Shown here piece by piece: positions 16,370 to 27,069 of a stretch of DNA of 64,000 nucleotides. A program made the position numbers and the translations under genes. How positions within the stretch are numbered: the stretch's first letter is position 1; every line of letters starts with the position of its first letter. The notes beneath the pieces are model-generated. The model was not told the origin of the DNA. It saw only the letters and a list, made by a program, of their open reading frames with translations, and did no database searches. This stretch comes from Streptococcus oralis (GTDB lineage Bacteria > Bacillota > Bacilli > Lactobacillales > Streptococcaceae). Location of the stretch: the NCBI RefSeq assembly GCF_002386345.1, contig NZ_CP023507.1, positions 248,001-312,000 of the forward strand, in the 5' to 3' direction.

Positions 16370-17959
16370 ATGTGGGAACATCTAAAGTCTGAACAAAAAG
16401 ATAAATACAAAACCTTAATTACCAACTTCGCTAGTTTGAGCCAAGCTTTCTCTCAAAAGGCAGAATCCGAAGACGAGGGACAAACAGAGAATTTTGTAGC
16501 TCCGATTGTCAATTCCAAATTTCAGGAAACTGTTTTTCAAAAAGCCTTTAATGCCGTCGGGGAAGATATTGCTAATACTTCCTATGATGCTTCTGTCGTT
16601 GTGGATGAAAATCATAAATACCTAGTGGGTATCAAGTCTTTTGGAATTAATTCTGGAGACCAAAAAATCGCTCAGTTTAAGAAAGATTCTCAATCTTGGA
16701 CGGACCTGTTGGGTGATATCAAGTTTCATGCAGATATTTCAGCGGATAAAGAATCAGCAGATAAGGAAAACTATCAACGCTATGAAGAGTTGGCACGAAA
16801 GATTGCGACTTTGAGAAACCAGAGAATTGAGTCCTCTAAGGCCCAAATCAAGGGTTTCATCTCGGATTCGGTCAATGTTGAAGCTGTTTACCATGTTTTG
16901 ATGCCAACACCAAAGGGAGAAAATCCTAAGATTTTTGTCGGCGAAACGACTTATTTACCAGTCGATATTGATAATCTGGTCATTGAAGGATCAACCACCA
17001 AAAACAATCCAACCAATTTTCGATTTACGGATGGACAGCACCACTACAAGTATACAGCAGCTGACAGCCAGCTCCACATGACTTTTAACAATAAAGACAT
17101 TGTTGTAGATACTTGGGACGTCCATTATATCGAGGATCCTTTTTCTCTCTTTGAAAATCTTCATTTACTGACCACTGAAAAGGATAAAACCGATATCTTA
17201 GAAACAGTGTCTTGGGTTATCACAGACAAACACGGAAATGTGGAAGAAAACTCTGGCTTCAATGCCTTTAACGGCGGTTCAAAATTAGCCAAAAAAGATC
17301 GCCTGCCTCGAATTTTAAAGATTCAAGATAAATTTAAGGATAGTCTGGCTCCAGAGGAACTAGCTTTTGTGACCTTCTCTCTGGAAGAAATACTCTTGAA
17401 GAAATGGACCAGCAAGGAAGAAAAAGCTCAGATGAAAGCTATTCGTGAGGATTTGATTCACTTTGTTCACAATACTGGCAATAAAAAACTCATTAAAGAA
17501 ATTGAACAGCTGGTTTATCGTCCAGTTAGCGAGGTTTACATTCCTCTGCCTGACTCCAAAAATTTCCATGATGAAAGACCTGATTTCTTTGGTCCTGGAT
17601 TTGGGACTTTTGAACTCGGTACCAAAAAACTAGCTCTACCGAAAGAGGAAAGAACCTTTAAGCTACGCTTCTTACCTTCTGGAGATGTCATCAATGCCTA
17701 TATCAACCAAGAAGCTGGTAAGGCGATTCAGTCAACTGATAAGCAAGAAATTCTTGGAAATTGGATCTTGCGTGGTGTTTTCCAGTTGAAGGAACGAGAA
17801 GTATTGACATGCCAACGACTCAATGAACTAGAAATCAATGGTATTCGATTGACCAAATTTACAAATGGCGAAATCGGGATTGAATTCATCTGGATTGATA
17901 TCGAAAATCCACCAAGCGACACCATCGGCTGGGTAGCAAAGAAAGAAAAAGTCCTGTAA
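16370..17959 (+). CDS. Putative type II restriction endonuclease
   Basis: The 529-residue protein directly follows a cytosine methylase. The N-terminal half has a nuclease-like pattern: NTSYDASVVVDENHKYLVGIKSFG (about 65-88), where YDA could supply the metal-binding Asp and GIKS the Lys of a PD-(D/E)XK core. The usual acidic residue before that Lys is Gly here, so the assignment is uncertain. The C-terminal ~150 residues (LRFLPSGDVINAYIN; GNWILRGVFQL) look like a DNA-recognition domain. The ATG at 16370 follows GAGGG; GTG at 16364 is less likely. The endonuclease role rests mainly on position beside the methylase. Confidence 0.65.
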   Translation: MWEHLKSEQKDKYKTLITNFASLSQAFSQKAESEDEGQTENFVAPIVNSKFQETVFQKAFNAVGEDIANTSYDASVVVDENHKYLVGIKSFGINSGDQKIAQFKKDSQSWTDLLGDIKFHADISADKESADKENYQRYEELARKIATLRNQRIESSKAQIKGFISDSVNVEAVYHVLMPTPKGENPKIFVGETTYLPVDIDNLVIEGSTTKNNPTNFRFTDGQHHYKYTAADSQLHMTFNNKDIVVDTWDVHYIEDPFSLFENLHLLTTEKDKTDILETVSWVITDKHGNVEENSGFNAFNGGSKLAKKDRLPRILKIQDKFKDSLAPEELAFVTFSLEEILLKKWTSKEEKAQMKAIREDLIHFVHNTGNKKLIKEIEQLVYRPVSEVYIPLPDSKNFHDERPDFFGPGFGTFELGTKKLALPKEERTFKLRFLPSGDVINAYINQEAGKAIQSTDKQEILGNWILRGVFQLKEREVLTCQRLNELEINGIRLTKFTNGEIGIEFIWIDIENPPSDTIGWVAKKEKVL

Positions 17960-17977
17960 CTTTCTCCCATTTAACCT

Positions 17978-18006
17978 TTGACTATTCCGCAAAATTATCG
18001 TACAAT
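17978..18006 (+). promoter_or_regulatory. Promoter of rpoE
   Basis: TTGACT (17978-17983) and TACAAT (18001-18006) with a 17-base spacer, about 70 bases before the rpoE start. Confidence 0.75.
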
Positions 18007-18078
18007 AAAGAGTACATGATAAAATGAGGTCAGAGTCTGTTCGCTCTGGCGATAGTAGTAAAAATGAGGAGAAACGCT

Positions 18079-18669
18079 TTGGAATTAGAAGTATTTGCTG
18101 GGCAAGAAAAAAGTGAACTATCTATGATTGAGGTAGCGCGTGCTATCTTGGAACTTCGTGGTCGCGATCATGAGATGCATTTTAGCGATCTTGTAAACGA
18201 AATTCAAAACTACCTTGGAACATCAAACAGCGATATCCGCGAAGCTTTGCCTTTGTTCTACACAGAGTTGAACTTTGACGGTAGCTTCATCTCTCTTGGA
18301 GACAATAAATGGGGTCTTCGTTCATGGTATGGTGTGGACGAAATCGACGAAGAAATCATCGCTCTTGAAGAAAGTGACGACGATGAAGTAGCACCAAAAG
18401 CTAAGAAAAAACGTGTCAATGCCTTTATGGATGGTGATTCAGATGCCATTGACTACAATGCAGATGATCCAGAAGATGAAGATGCATACGAAGCAGACCC
18501 AGCTCTTTCATATGATGATGAAAATCCAGATGATGAGAAAAATGAAGTGGAAGCTTACGATGCAGAAATCAACGAAATCGCTCCTGATGACTTAGGTGAA
18601 GACGTGGATCTTAACGAAGAAGACGACGAGTTTTCTGACGATGATGCTGAAACGAGTGAAGAAGAGTAA
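18079..18669 (+). CDS. rpoE: DNA-directed RNA polymerase subunit delta
   Basis: Delta is a Gram-positive RNA polymerase subunit that increases transcript release and initiation selectivity. The 196-residue protein has the HARE-HTH-type N-terminal domain (about 1-90, [33 protein letters not shown]) and a long, very acidic disordered tail (about 95-196) of Asp/Glu repeats. The start is TTG at 18079 with GAGGAGA six bases upstream; translation from the in-frame ATG at 18064 would place that ribosome site inside the coding region. The gene has its own promoter and terminator and precedes pyrG as in many Firmicutes. Confidence 0.95.
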   Translation: MELEVFAGQEKSELSMIEVARAILELRGRDHEMHFSDLVNEIQNYLGTSNSDIREALPLFYTELNFDGSFISLGDNKWGLRSWYGVDEIDEEIIALEESDDDEVAPKAKKKRVNAFMDGDSDAIDYNADDPEDEDAYEADPALSYDDENPDDEKNEVEAYDAEINEIAPDDLGEDVDLNEEDDEFSDDDAETSEEE

Positions 18670-18681
18670 AAGACTTCACAG

Positions 18682-18706
18682 AGGAGATCGTAAGATCTCC
18701 TTTTTT
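18682..18706 (+). terminator. Rho-independent terminator of rpoE
   Basis: Stem AGGAGATC/GATCTCCT (18682-18689 with 18694-18701), loop GTAA, T run. Confidence 0.9.
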
Positions 18707-18794
18707 ATTCCTTGAGCAGGTCATCCGTTTGAATGCGGATCTTTAATTTGTTTTCTGAAAACAATCTTCTTTTTTCATGTTTTACCGATTCGGG

Positions 18795-18823
18795 TTGACA
18801 AATGATCTGCTTTGAGGTATTAT
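18795..18823 (+). promoter_or_regulatory. pyrG promoter
   Basis: Perfect TTGACA (18795-18800), 17-base spacer, TATTAT (18818-18823). The predicted transcript begins at the GGGC at 18831. Confidence 0.85.
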
Positions 18824-18830
18824 ATTGTTC

Positions 18831-18890
18831 GGGCACCTCTTTTAGAGGTCGGAGCTCCCTAGTTACTAGGGAGCTATTTTTGTTTTTTCA
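18831..18890 (+). promoter_or_regulatory. pyrG CTP-sensing attenuator (reiterative-transcription type)
   Basis: The presumed transcript start reads GGGCACC. It is followed by a small hairpin ACCTCT/AGAGGT (18835-18849) and a strong terminator AGCTCCCTAG/CTAGGGAGCT (18853-18862 with 18866-18875) with a T run. This matches the known Bacillus/Lactococcus pyrG design: at low CTP the polymerase adds extra G at the start, and the G-rich 5' end pairs with the CTCCC strand, blocking the terminator. The mechanism is inferred from this layout. Confidence 0.8.
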
Positions 18891-18973
18891 GGAAGTTTTC
18901 TTGAAATGTCGTTATTCATAAGGGTCTTGTTTTCGATCTCCCCTCGTAGTCAACAAGGCCTTGAGCATTTTAG

Positions 18974-20593
<1,620 letters not shown>

Positions 20594-20602
20594 CAAAATT
20601 CG

Positions 20603-20632
20603 AACCTTTGAGAATAATCTCAGAGGTTTTTT
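20603..20632 (+). terminator. Rho-independent terminator of pyrG
   Basis: 11-bp stem AACCTTTGAGA/TCTCAGAGGTT (20603-20613 with 20618-20628), loop ATAA, T run. Confidence 0.9.
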
Positions 20633-20719
20633 AATTCATTCAGGAACTCAGGCGCTTGGCAATAAGAATTAGACTCACTGAGGGAAGAGATTTTCCTTGC
20701 TCGTATACGGCTTCCCTAT

Positions 20720-20748
20720 TTGTCCTAGAGCCCTTTTTGTGTTACAAT
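20720..20748 (+). promoter_or_regulatory. Promoter implying a leaderless transcript
   Basis: TTGTCC (20720-20725) and TACAAT (20743-20748) with a 17-base spacer. The -10 box ends seven bases before the ATG at 20756, so transcription should start at or within a base of that ATG, leaving no room for a ribosome-binding site. Confidence 0.6.
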
Positions 20749-20755
20749 GAATGGT

Positions 20756-21046
20756 ATGAAAGCTAAGAAATTATGGATGACTGGCTTGACTGTGGCTGGT
20801 CTAAGTGCCCTCGCTTTGGGTGCCAAAAAAGCAGCAGATAACCACAAACTCATGAAGACGCAAGAAGAGTTGACCGCTATCGTGCGCGAACTTTTCTCAG
20901 ATATGGGTGAGATTGCGACTATCTATGTTCAAGTCTACGAAAGTAGCCTAGAGCGACTCGTCGGAGGAGTCGTTTTCGAGGATGGTCGTCACTATACCTT
21001 TGTCTATGAAAATGAAGACCTGGTCTATGAGGAGGAAGTCTTATGA
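20756..21046 (+). CDS. DUF4651 family protein
   Basis: This 96-residue protein has a short basic N-terminus and a hydrophobic segment (about 5-21, membrane anchor or signal), then a soluble domain ending GRHYTFVYENEDLVYEEEVL, which I associate with the streptococcal DUF4651 family. The ATG at 20756 was chosen; the in-frame ATG at 20747 overlaps the -10 box and could not be inside the transcript. No ribosome site precedes it, suggesting leaderless translation. The stop overlaps the thioredoxin-like gene by four bases. Function is unknown. Confidence 0.75.
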   Translation: MKAKKLWMTGLTVAGLSALALGAKKAADNHKLMKTQEELTAIVRELFSDMGEIATIYVQVYESSLERLVGGVVFEDGRHYTFVYENEDLVYEEEVL

Positions 21047-21360
21047 TTACTCCCGATAGTATAGAAGAACTAGCAGGTTTTGTCGAGCAAGATGGCAAGA
21101 AGGTCTTCCTTTTTGTGGCGGACTGGTGTGGCGATTGTCGTTATATCTATCCAGCCTTGCCAGAGATTGAGGAGACCAATCCAGAGTTCACCTTTATTCG
21201 AGTGGACCGAGACCAGTACATGGATCTGGCCAAACTCTGGGATGTTTACGGGATTCCTAGCCTTGTTGTACTAGAAAAGGACAAGGAAATCGATCGATTT
21301 GTCAATCGCGACCGTAAAAGTAAGGAACAGATTAACGACTTTTTAGCAGGACTGAAATAG
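21043..21360 (+). CDS. Thioredoxin-like protein (WCGDC)
   Basis: The 105-residue single-domain thioredoxin fold has a CXXC active site as WCGDC (28-32) and the cis-Pro region YGIPSLVVL (about 69-77). It has no signal peptide, so it acts in the cytoplasm. GD replaces the classical GP between the cysteines, so redox potential and partners may differ from the main thioredoxin. It overlaps the DUF4651 gene by four bases (ATGA) and is followed 15 bases later by ytpR, forming one operon. Confidence 0.9.
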   Translation: MITPDSIEELAGFVEQDGKKVFLFVADWCGDCRYIYPALPEIEETNPEFTFIRVDRDQYMDLAKLWDVYGIPSLVVLEKDKEIDRFVNRDRKSKEQINDFLAGLK

Positions 21361-21375
21361 GAGAAAAGGAAAGCA

Positions 21376-22002
21376 ATGATTTTTACATATAACAAAGAAC
21401 ATGTCGGTGATGTCCTTATGGTCATCGTGAAAAATAGCGGCGATGCCAAACTGGATGTGGAACGCAAAGGCAAGGTTGCCCGTGTTTTCCTCAAAGATAA
21501 TGGGGAAACAGTAGCTTGGAATATTTTCGAAGTTTCAAGTTTGTTTGAAATTACAGAGCGCGGCCAAGTTTTTTTGACAGATGAGCAAGTCGCTCGTTTG
21601 AACCAAGAATTGCAGGCGGAAGGCTTTGTGGAAGAAATTGTCAATGACAAAGAACCTAAGTTTGTTGTCGGTGAAATTGTCGAGATGGCAGCTCACCCAG
21701 ATAGTGACCACCTCAATATCTGCCAAGTTGCATTCGCAAGTGATAAGACAGTGCAAATCGTTGCAGGAGCTCCTAATGCACGTGTTGGGTTGAAAACCAT
21801 TGTAGCCCTTCCTGGAGCGATGATGCCAAAAGGCAATATTATTTTCCCAGGCGAGCTTCGTGGCGAAAAGAGTTTTGGCATGATGTGTAGCCCTCGTGAA
21901 TTGCATCTACCAAATGCTCCGCAAAAACGTGGGGTTATTGAATTATCAGAAGACCAAGTTGTCGGAACTCCATTTGACCCAGCCAAACATTGGATTGCCT
22001 AG
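21376..22002 (+). CDS. ytpR: YtpR-family tRNA-binding protein
   Basis: The 208-residue protein has an N-terminal DUF4479-like domain (about 1-90) and a C-terminal EMAP-II/OB-fold tRNA-binding domain (about 95-205: VGEIVEMAAHPDSDHLNICQV; VAGAPNARVG; GEKSFGMMCSPREL). The OB fold resembles the extra domain of PheT beta subunits. Its cellular role is unclear, perhaps tRNA handling. It follows the thioredoxin-like gene and its start has GGAGAAAAGGAAAGC upstream. Confidence 0.88.
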   Translation: MIFTYNKEHVGDVLMVIVKNSGDAKLDVERKGKVARVFLKDNGETVAWNIFEVSSLFEITERGQVFLTDEQVARLNQELQAEGFVEEIVNDKEPKFVVGEIVEMAAHPDSDHLNICQVAFASDKTVQIVAGAPNARVGLKTIVALPGAMMPKGNIIFPGELRGEKSFGMMCSPRELHLPNAPQKRGVIELSEDQVVGTPFDPAKHWIA

Positions 22003-22043
22003 GAAATTGTCAATATTTGATAGACCAGATAGAAGGAAATAAG

Positions 22044-22805
22044 ATGGCGAAAAATGTAGTGATTACAGGAGCGACCTCAGGAATCGGTGAAGCGATTGCG
22101 CGTGCTTATCTGGAGCAGGGGGAGAATGTCGTTCTAACAGGGCGAAGGATAGACAGACTAGAGACTCTCAAGTCAGAGTTTGCAGAAACTTTTCCAAATC
22201 AAACAGTTTGGACCTTTCCACTGGATGTGACGGATATGACTATGGTCAAGACTGTCTGCTCCGATATTTTGGAAACGATAAGGCAGATTGATATCTTGGT
22301 CAATAATGCGGGACTAGCTCTTGGCTTGGCTCCCTATCAGGACTATGAAGAGTTGGATATGCTGACCATGTTGGATACCAATGTCAAGGGTTTGATGGCG
22401 GTTACTCGCTGTTTCTTGCCTTCTATGGTAGCAGCCAATCAGGGTCATATTATCAATATGGGATCGACCGCAGGAATTTATGCCTATGCGGGTGCAGCAG
22501 TTTATTCAGCCACCAAGGCAGCAGTTAAAACCTTTTCAGATGGACTACGAATTGATACGATCGCAACGGACATCAAGGTGACCACCATTCAGCCAGGGAT
22601 TGTCGAAACTGATTTCTCTACAGTTCGTTTTCACGGTGATAAAGAGCGGGCTGCGACCGTCTATCAGGGGATCGAAGCCTTGCAGGCACAAGACATCGCA
22701 GACACTGTTGTCTATGTGACCAGTCAACCCCGTCGTGTGCAGATTACAGATATGACCATTATGGCCAATCAACAGGCGACAGGTTTCATGGTTCATAAAA
22801 AATAA
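22044..22805 (+). CDS. Short-chain dehydrogenase/reductase
   Basis: The 253-residue Rossmann-fold oxidoreductase has the cofactor motif TGATSGIGEA (about 8-17), NNAG (about 90-93), and the catalytic Ser, Tyr and Lys in INMGSTAG and YSATK. GRR after the second strand suggests NADP(H) preference. The substrate is unknown; the closest general type is the YdfG-like serine/3-hydroxy-acid dehydrogenases. The ATG at 22044 follows GAAGGAAATAAG; the longer frame from 21990 overlaps ytpR and was rejected. A terminator separates it from ssbB. Confidence 0.9.
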   Translation: MAKNVVITGATSGIGEAIARAYLEQGENVVLTGRRIDRLETLKSEFAETFPNQTVWTFPLDVTDMTMVKTVCSDILETIRQIDILVNNAGLALGLAPYQDYEELDMLTMLDTNVKGLMAVTRCFLPSMVAANQGHIINMGSTAGIYAYAGAAVYSATKAAVKTFSDGLRIDTIATDIKVTTIQPGIVETDFSTVRFHGDKERAATVYQGIEALQAQDIADTVVYVTSQPRRVQITDMTIMANQQATGFMVHKK

Positions 22806-22820
22806 AAAATTTTCTCGAAA

Positions 22821-22846
22821 AGTTACAAATTTTTGTAACTTTTTTT
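22821..22846 (+). terminator. Rho-independent terminator of the SDR operon
   Basis: Stem AGTTACAAA/TTTGTAACT (22821-22829 with 22832-22840) and a T run. Confidence 0.8.
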
Positions 22847-22853
22847 GATTCCT

Positions 22854-22861
22854 TACGAATA
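22854..22861 (+). promoter_or_regulatory. Competence box (ComX/SigX promoter element)
   Basis: TACGAATA matches the consensus combox used by the streptococcal competence sigma factor. It lies 21 bases upstream of the ssbB start and no sigma-A -35 is obvious, so the gene should be induced during competence. Confidence 0.9.
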
Positions 22862-22882
22862 GATAAGTAGGAGGAAGAAAAT

Positions 22883-23278
22883 ATGTATAATAAAGTTATT
22901 CTTATTGGACGTTTAACGTCTACACCAGAATTGCACAAAACCAACAATGACAAGTCAGTAGCGCGTGCAACTATTGCTGTGAACCGTCGTTACAAAGACC
23001 AAAACGGGGAACGTGAAGCTGACTTTGTCAATTTGGTTCTTTGGGGGAAATTGGCTGAAACCTTGGCAAGCTACGCAACTAAAGGTAGTCTTATCTCTGT
23101 GGATGGAGAACTTCGTACCCGTCGCTTTGAGAAAAATGGCCAGATGAACTATGTGACTGAAGTCCTTGCCACAGGATTCCAACTTTTGGAAAGCCGCGCC
23201 CAACGTGCTATGCGTGAAAATAACGCTGGACAGGATTTGGCAGACTTGGTCTTGGAAGAGGAAGAATTGCCATTTTAA
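22883..23278 (+). CDS. ssbB: Competence-associated single-stranded DNA-binding protein
   Basis: The 131-residue OB-fold SSB (MYNKVILIGRLTSTPELHKT) ends in the acidic tail EEEELPF, which recruits partner proteins. It is shorter than the housekeeping SSB, as expected for the competence-specific SsbB that coats incoming single strands during transformation. The upstream combox supports this. The start follows AGGAGGAAGAAAAT. The stop codon shares its last base with the start of a RUP-type repeat. Confidence 0.93.
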   Translation: MYNKVILIGRLTSTPELHKTNNDKSVARATIAVNRRYKDQNGEREADFVNLVLWGKLAETLASYATKGSLISVDGELRTRRFEKNGQMNYVTEVLATGFQLLESRAQRAMRENNAGQDLADLVLEEEELPF

Positions 23279-23412
23279 TACTCTTCGAAAATCTCTTCAA
23301 ACCACGTCAGCTGGTATAGGTAACTGACTTCGTCAGTCTTATCTACAACCTCAAAACACTGTTTTGAGCAACCTACGGCTAGCTTCTTAGTTTGATCTTG
23401 GTATAAACATTG
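23278..23412. repeat. RUP-type intergenic repeat, copy 2 (diverged)
   Basis: It shares ATACTCTTCGAAAATCTC and most of the interior with the copy at 3249 but lacks a short internal block, and its right end (ATAAACATTGAGAAG) is degraded. It begins in the ssbB stop codon, so the element inserted right at the gene end or supplies the stop. Confidence 0.75.
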
Positions 23413-23414
23413 AG

Positions 23415-23441
23415 AAGTCTGAGTTGGTCTCAGGCTTTTTT
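23415..23441 (+). terminator. Terminator downstream of ssbB
   Basis: Stem AAGTCTGAG/CTCAGGCTT (23415-23423 with 23429-23437) and T run. Confidence 0.75.
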
Positions 23442-23466
23442 ATATTGAGAAAGTCAGACTTTTTTC

Positions 23467-23494
23467 TTGACTATTTCTGACCAAGTGATACAAT
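23467..23494 (+). promoter_or_regulatory. groESL promoter
   Basis: TTGACT (23467-23472) and TACAAT (23489-23494) with a 16-base spacer, immediately upstream of the CIRCE element. Confidence 0.85.
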
Positions 23495-23505
23495 AGAACT
23501 ATAAT

Positions 23506-23532
23506 TTAGCACTCAGATATAAAGAGTGCTAA
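23506..23532 (+). promoter_or_regulatory. CIRCE operator (HrcA)
   Basis: A perfect TTAGCACTC-N9-GAGTGCTAA inverted repeat, the known HrcA binding site. It lies just after the predicted transcription start of groESL and marks heat-shock repression by HrcA. Confidence 0.97.
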
Positions 23533-23562
23533 TAATATGTATGTCATCATGGAGGAAAGCAA

Positions 23563-23847
23563 ATGTTGAAACCATTAGGAGACCGTGTGGTCTTGAAAAT
23601 CGAAGAAAAAGAACAAACTGTTGGAGGCTTTGTCCTTGCAGGCTCAGCCCAAGAACAAACAAAAACAGCCCAAGTTATAGCTACAGGACAAGGTGTTCGT
23701 ACCTTGAATGGTGACTTGGTTGCTCCAAGCGTTAAGGCTGGAGACCGTGTCTTAGTTGAAGCACATGCGGGTATTGATGTCAAAGATGGAGATGAAAAGT
23801 ATATCATCGTTGGTGAAGCTAACATCTTGGCAATCATTGAAGAATAG
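23563..23847 (+). CDS. groES: Co-chaperonin GroES
   Basis: GroES caps the GroEL chamber during protein folding. The 94-residue protein begins [18 protein letters not shown], has the mobile loop near 16-34 ([12 protein letters not shown]) and ends in [10 protein letters not shown]. The start follows GGAGGAAAGCAA. It is first in the CIRCE-controlled operon, 15 bases before groEL. Confidence 0.98.
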   Translation: MLKPLGDRVVLKIEEKEQTVGGFVLAGSAQEQTKTAQVIATGQGVRTLNGDLVAPSVKAGDRVLVEAHAGIDVKDGDEKYIIVGEANILAIIEE

Positions 23848-25485
<1,638 letters not shown>

Positions 25486-25505
25486 AAGCAACTTATAAAA
25501 AACAC

Positions 25506-25533
25506 AAAAGGAGGGAACATAATCCCTCCTTTT
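25506..25533 (+). terminator. Rho-independent terminator of groESL
   Basis: 11-bp stem AAAAGGAGGGA/TCCCTCCTTTT (25506-25516 with 25523-25533). Confidence 0.9.
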
Positions 25534-25609
25534 AAGGTTTTCTCTTCTAAAATTGATTTGAGCTCTCCTAACTTATATGATAAAATAAGACTAGAAGAAG
25601 GAGAAGAAC

Positions 25610-26377
25610 ATGATTGATGTAGAAGAAATTCTGAGCAAGATGAATCCCAATCAGAAGATTAATTATGACCGTGTTATGCAGAAAATGGTTCAGGTTTGGG
25701 AGAAAAATGAGCAACGTCCAACTATTCTCATGCATGTTTGCTGTGCTCCTTGTAGTACCTACACTCTAGAATACCTGACAAAATACGCGGATGTGACCAT
25801 CTATTTTGCCAATTCCAATATCCATCCAAAGGCAGAATACCACAAGCGGGCCTACGTCACCAAGAAATTTGTCAGTGACTTCAATGAGCGAACAGGCAAT
25901 ACGGTCCAGTATTTAGAAGCGCCCTACGAACCAAATGAATACCGGAAGTTAGTCAGAGGGCTGGAAGAAGAACCAGAAGGCGGCGATCGTTGCAAGGTTT
26001 GTTTTGACTACCGTCTGGATAAAACGGCGCAAGTAGCTATGGACTTGGGCTTTGACTACTTTGGTTCAGCTTTGACCATCAGTCCCCATAAGAATTCTCA
26101 AACCATCAACAGCATCGGAATTGATGTGCAAAAGATTTATACAACCCACTATCTCCCAAGTGATTTCAAGAAAAACCAAGGCTACAAGCGCTCGGTGGAG
26201 ATGTGCGAGGAGTATGATATTTATCGTCAATGTTATTGTGGATGCGTCTATGCAGCTCAAGCCCAGAATATTGATCTTGTTCAGGTTAAGAAGGATGCCA
26301 CGGCTTTCTTGTTGGATAAGGATGTTGAAAAAGACTATTCCCACATCAAGTTTACTGTTACTAAATTAGATATATAG
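25610..26377 (+). CDS. queH: Epoxyqueuosine reductase QueH
   Basis: QueH performs the last step of queuosine synthesis in tRNA, reducing epoxyqueuosine. The 255-residue protein has the signature HVCCAPCS (Cys44, 45, 48), a second pair DRCKVC (Cys128, 131), and a C-terminal cysteine cluster (Cys199, 208, 210, 212) likely to hold metal or Fe-S. It is the non-homologous alternative to QueG. The start follows AAGGAGAAGAAC. It stands alone between terminators. Confidence 0.93.
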   Translation: MIDVEEILSKMNPNQKINYDRVMQKMVQVWEKNEQRPTILMHVCCAPCSTYTLEYLTKYADVTIYFANSNIHPKAEYHKRAYVTKKFVSDFNERTGNTVQYLEAPYEPNEYRKLVRGLEEEPEGGDRCKVCFDYRLDKTAQVAMDLGFDYFGSALTISPHKNSQTINSIGIDVQKIYTTHYLPSDFKKNQGYKRSVEMCEEYDIYRQCYCGCVYAAQAQNIDLVQVKKDATAFLLDKDVEKDYSHIKFTVTKLDI

Positions 26378-26382
26378 AAATC

Positions 26383-26407
26383 AACCCAGCTGAAAAGCTG
26401 GGTTTTT
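26383..26407 (+). terminator. Rho-independent terminator of queH
   Basis: Stem AACCCAGCT/AGCTGGGTT (26383-26391 with 26396-26404), GAAA loop, T run. Confidence 0.9.
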
Positions 26408-26410
26408 CAA

Positions 26411-26438
26411 ATAAAAAAACCAGGGTTTTCACCCCAGT
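26411..26438 (-). terminator. Terminator of the DUF402 gene
   Basis: On the minus strand ACTGGGGT-GAAA-ACCCTGGT (26438-26419) is followed by a T run. It faces the queH terminator. Confidence 0.75.
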
Positions 26439-26447
26439 TTGACAACT

Positions 26448-26981
26448 TTACCGATTCTTTAGTTCTATGTAGCGTTTGTACCAAATGTTGACATAGGCCT
26501 CTGAGAAAGGACCGCGTCCCTTGTTGATCCAATCAACAAGGATTTTAACATGCTCTTTCAAAATATAGTCTAAATCATCAGAATACTTCATTTTGCGTTT
26601 ATGGCGCTCATACTCTTCAACGTCCAAGAGACGCTTTTCACCATCAGTGAAAACCTTGACATCCAAATCATAATCAATGTATTTCAGGGCTTCCTCATCT
26701 AGATAGTAAGGACTTGCCATATTGCAATAGTAGGAAATCCCATTATCACGAATCATGGCAATGATATTAAACCAATATTTTTTGTGAAAGTAAACAATAG
26801 CCGGTTCTCGAGTCACCCAACGACGACCGTCACTTTCGGTAACAAGTGTGTGGTCGTTGACGCCGATAATGGCGTTCTCTGTTGTTTTTAGTACCATGGT
26901 GTCCCGCCAAGTACGGTGAAGACTCCCATCATGCTTATAACTTTGAATTGTAATAAAGTCGCCTTCTTTTGGAAGTTTCAT
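26448..26981 (-). CDS. DUF402 / Ntdp-type nucleoside phosphatase family protein
   Basis: This 177-residue protein of the DUF402 fold begins [19 protein letters not shown]. Family members in Firmicutes (YgaC, S. aureus Ntdp) hydrolyse nucleoside tri- and diphosphates using divalent metals bound by Asp/Glu in motifs such as YYCNMASPY and DYDLDVKVF. Both are visible here, so the same activity is likely. It has an extended -10 promoter (TGATATAAT on the minus strand, TATAAT at 27023-27028) and its own terminator. Confidence 0.85.
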   Translation of the reverse strand: MKLPKEGDFITIQSYKHDGSLHRTWRDTMVLKTTENAIIGVNDHTLVTESDGRRWVTREPAIVYFHKKYWFNIIAMIRDNGISYYCNMASPYYLDEEALKYIDYDLDVKVFTDGEKRLLDVEEYERHKRKMKYSDDLDYILKEHVKILVDWINKGRGPFSEAYVNIWYKRYIELKNR

Positions 26982-27022
26982 AACTAACCAACTTTCTACA
27001 ATTTATAAGTTTATCGTTTACT

Positions 27023-27028
27023 ATTATA
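27023..27028 (-). promoter_or_regulatory. Extended -10 promoter of the DUF402 gene
   Basis: On the minus strand TATAAT is preceded by TGA, forming TGnTATAAT. It lies 42 bases before the ATG, in the gap after recX. Confidence 0.6.
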
Positions 27029-27069
27029 TCATAAATCGGTCTAATTTTTTTGAATTTTACACGAAAATA

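Noticed and set aside
10331..18078. Possible prophage or integrative element around the restriction island
   Set aside because: No integrase, structural phage gene, conjugation gene or flanking direct repeat is visible; only restriction and signalling genes.
20747..20755. ATG at 20747 as start of the DUF4651 gene
   Set aside because: It overlaps the -10 box, so it would precede the transcript start.
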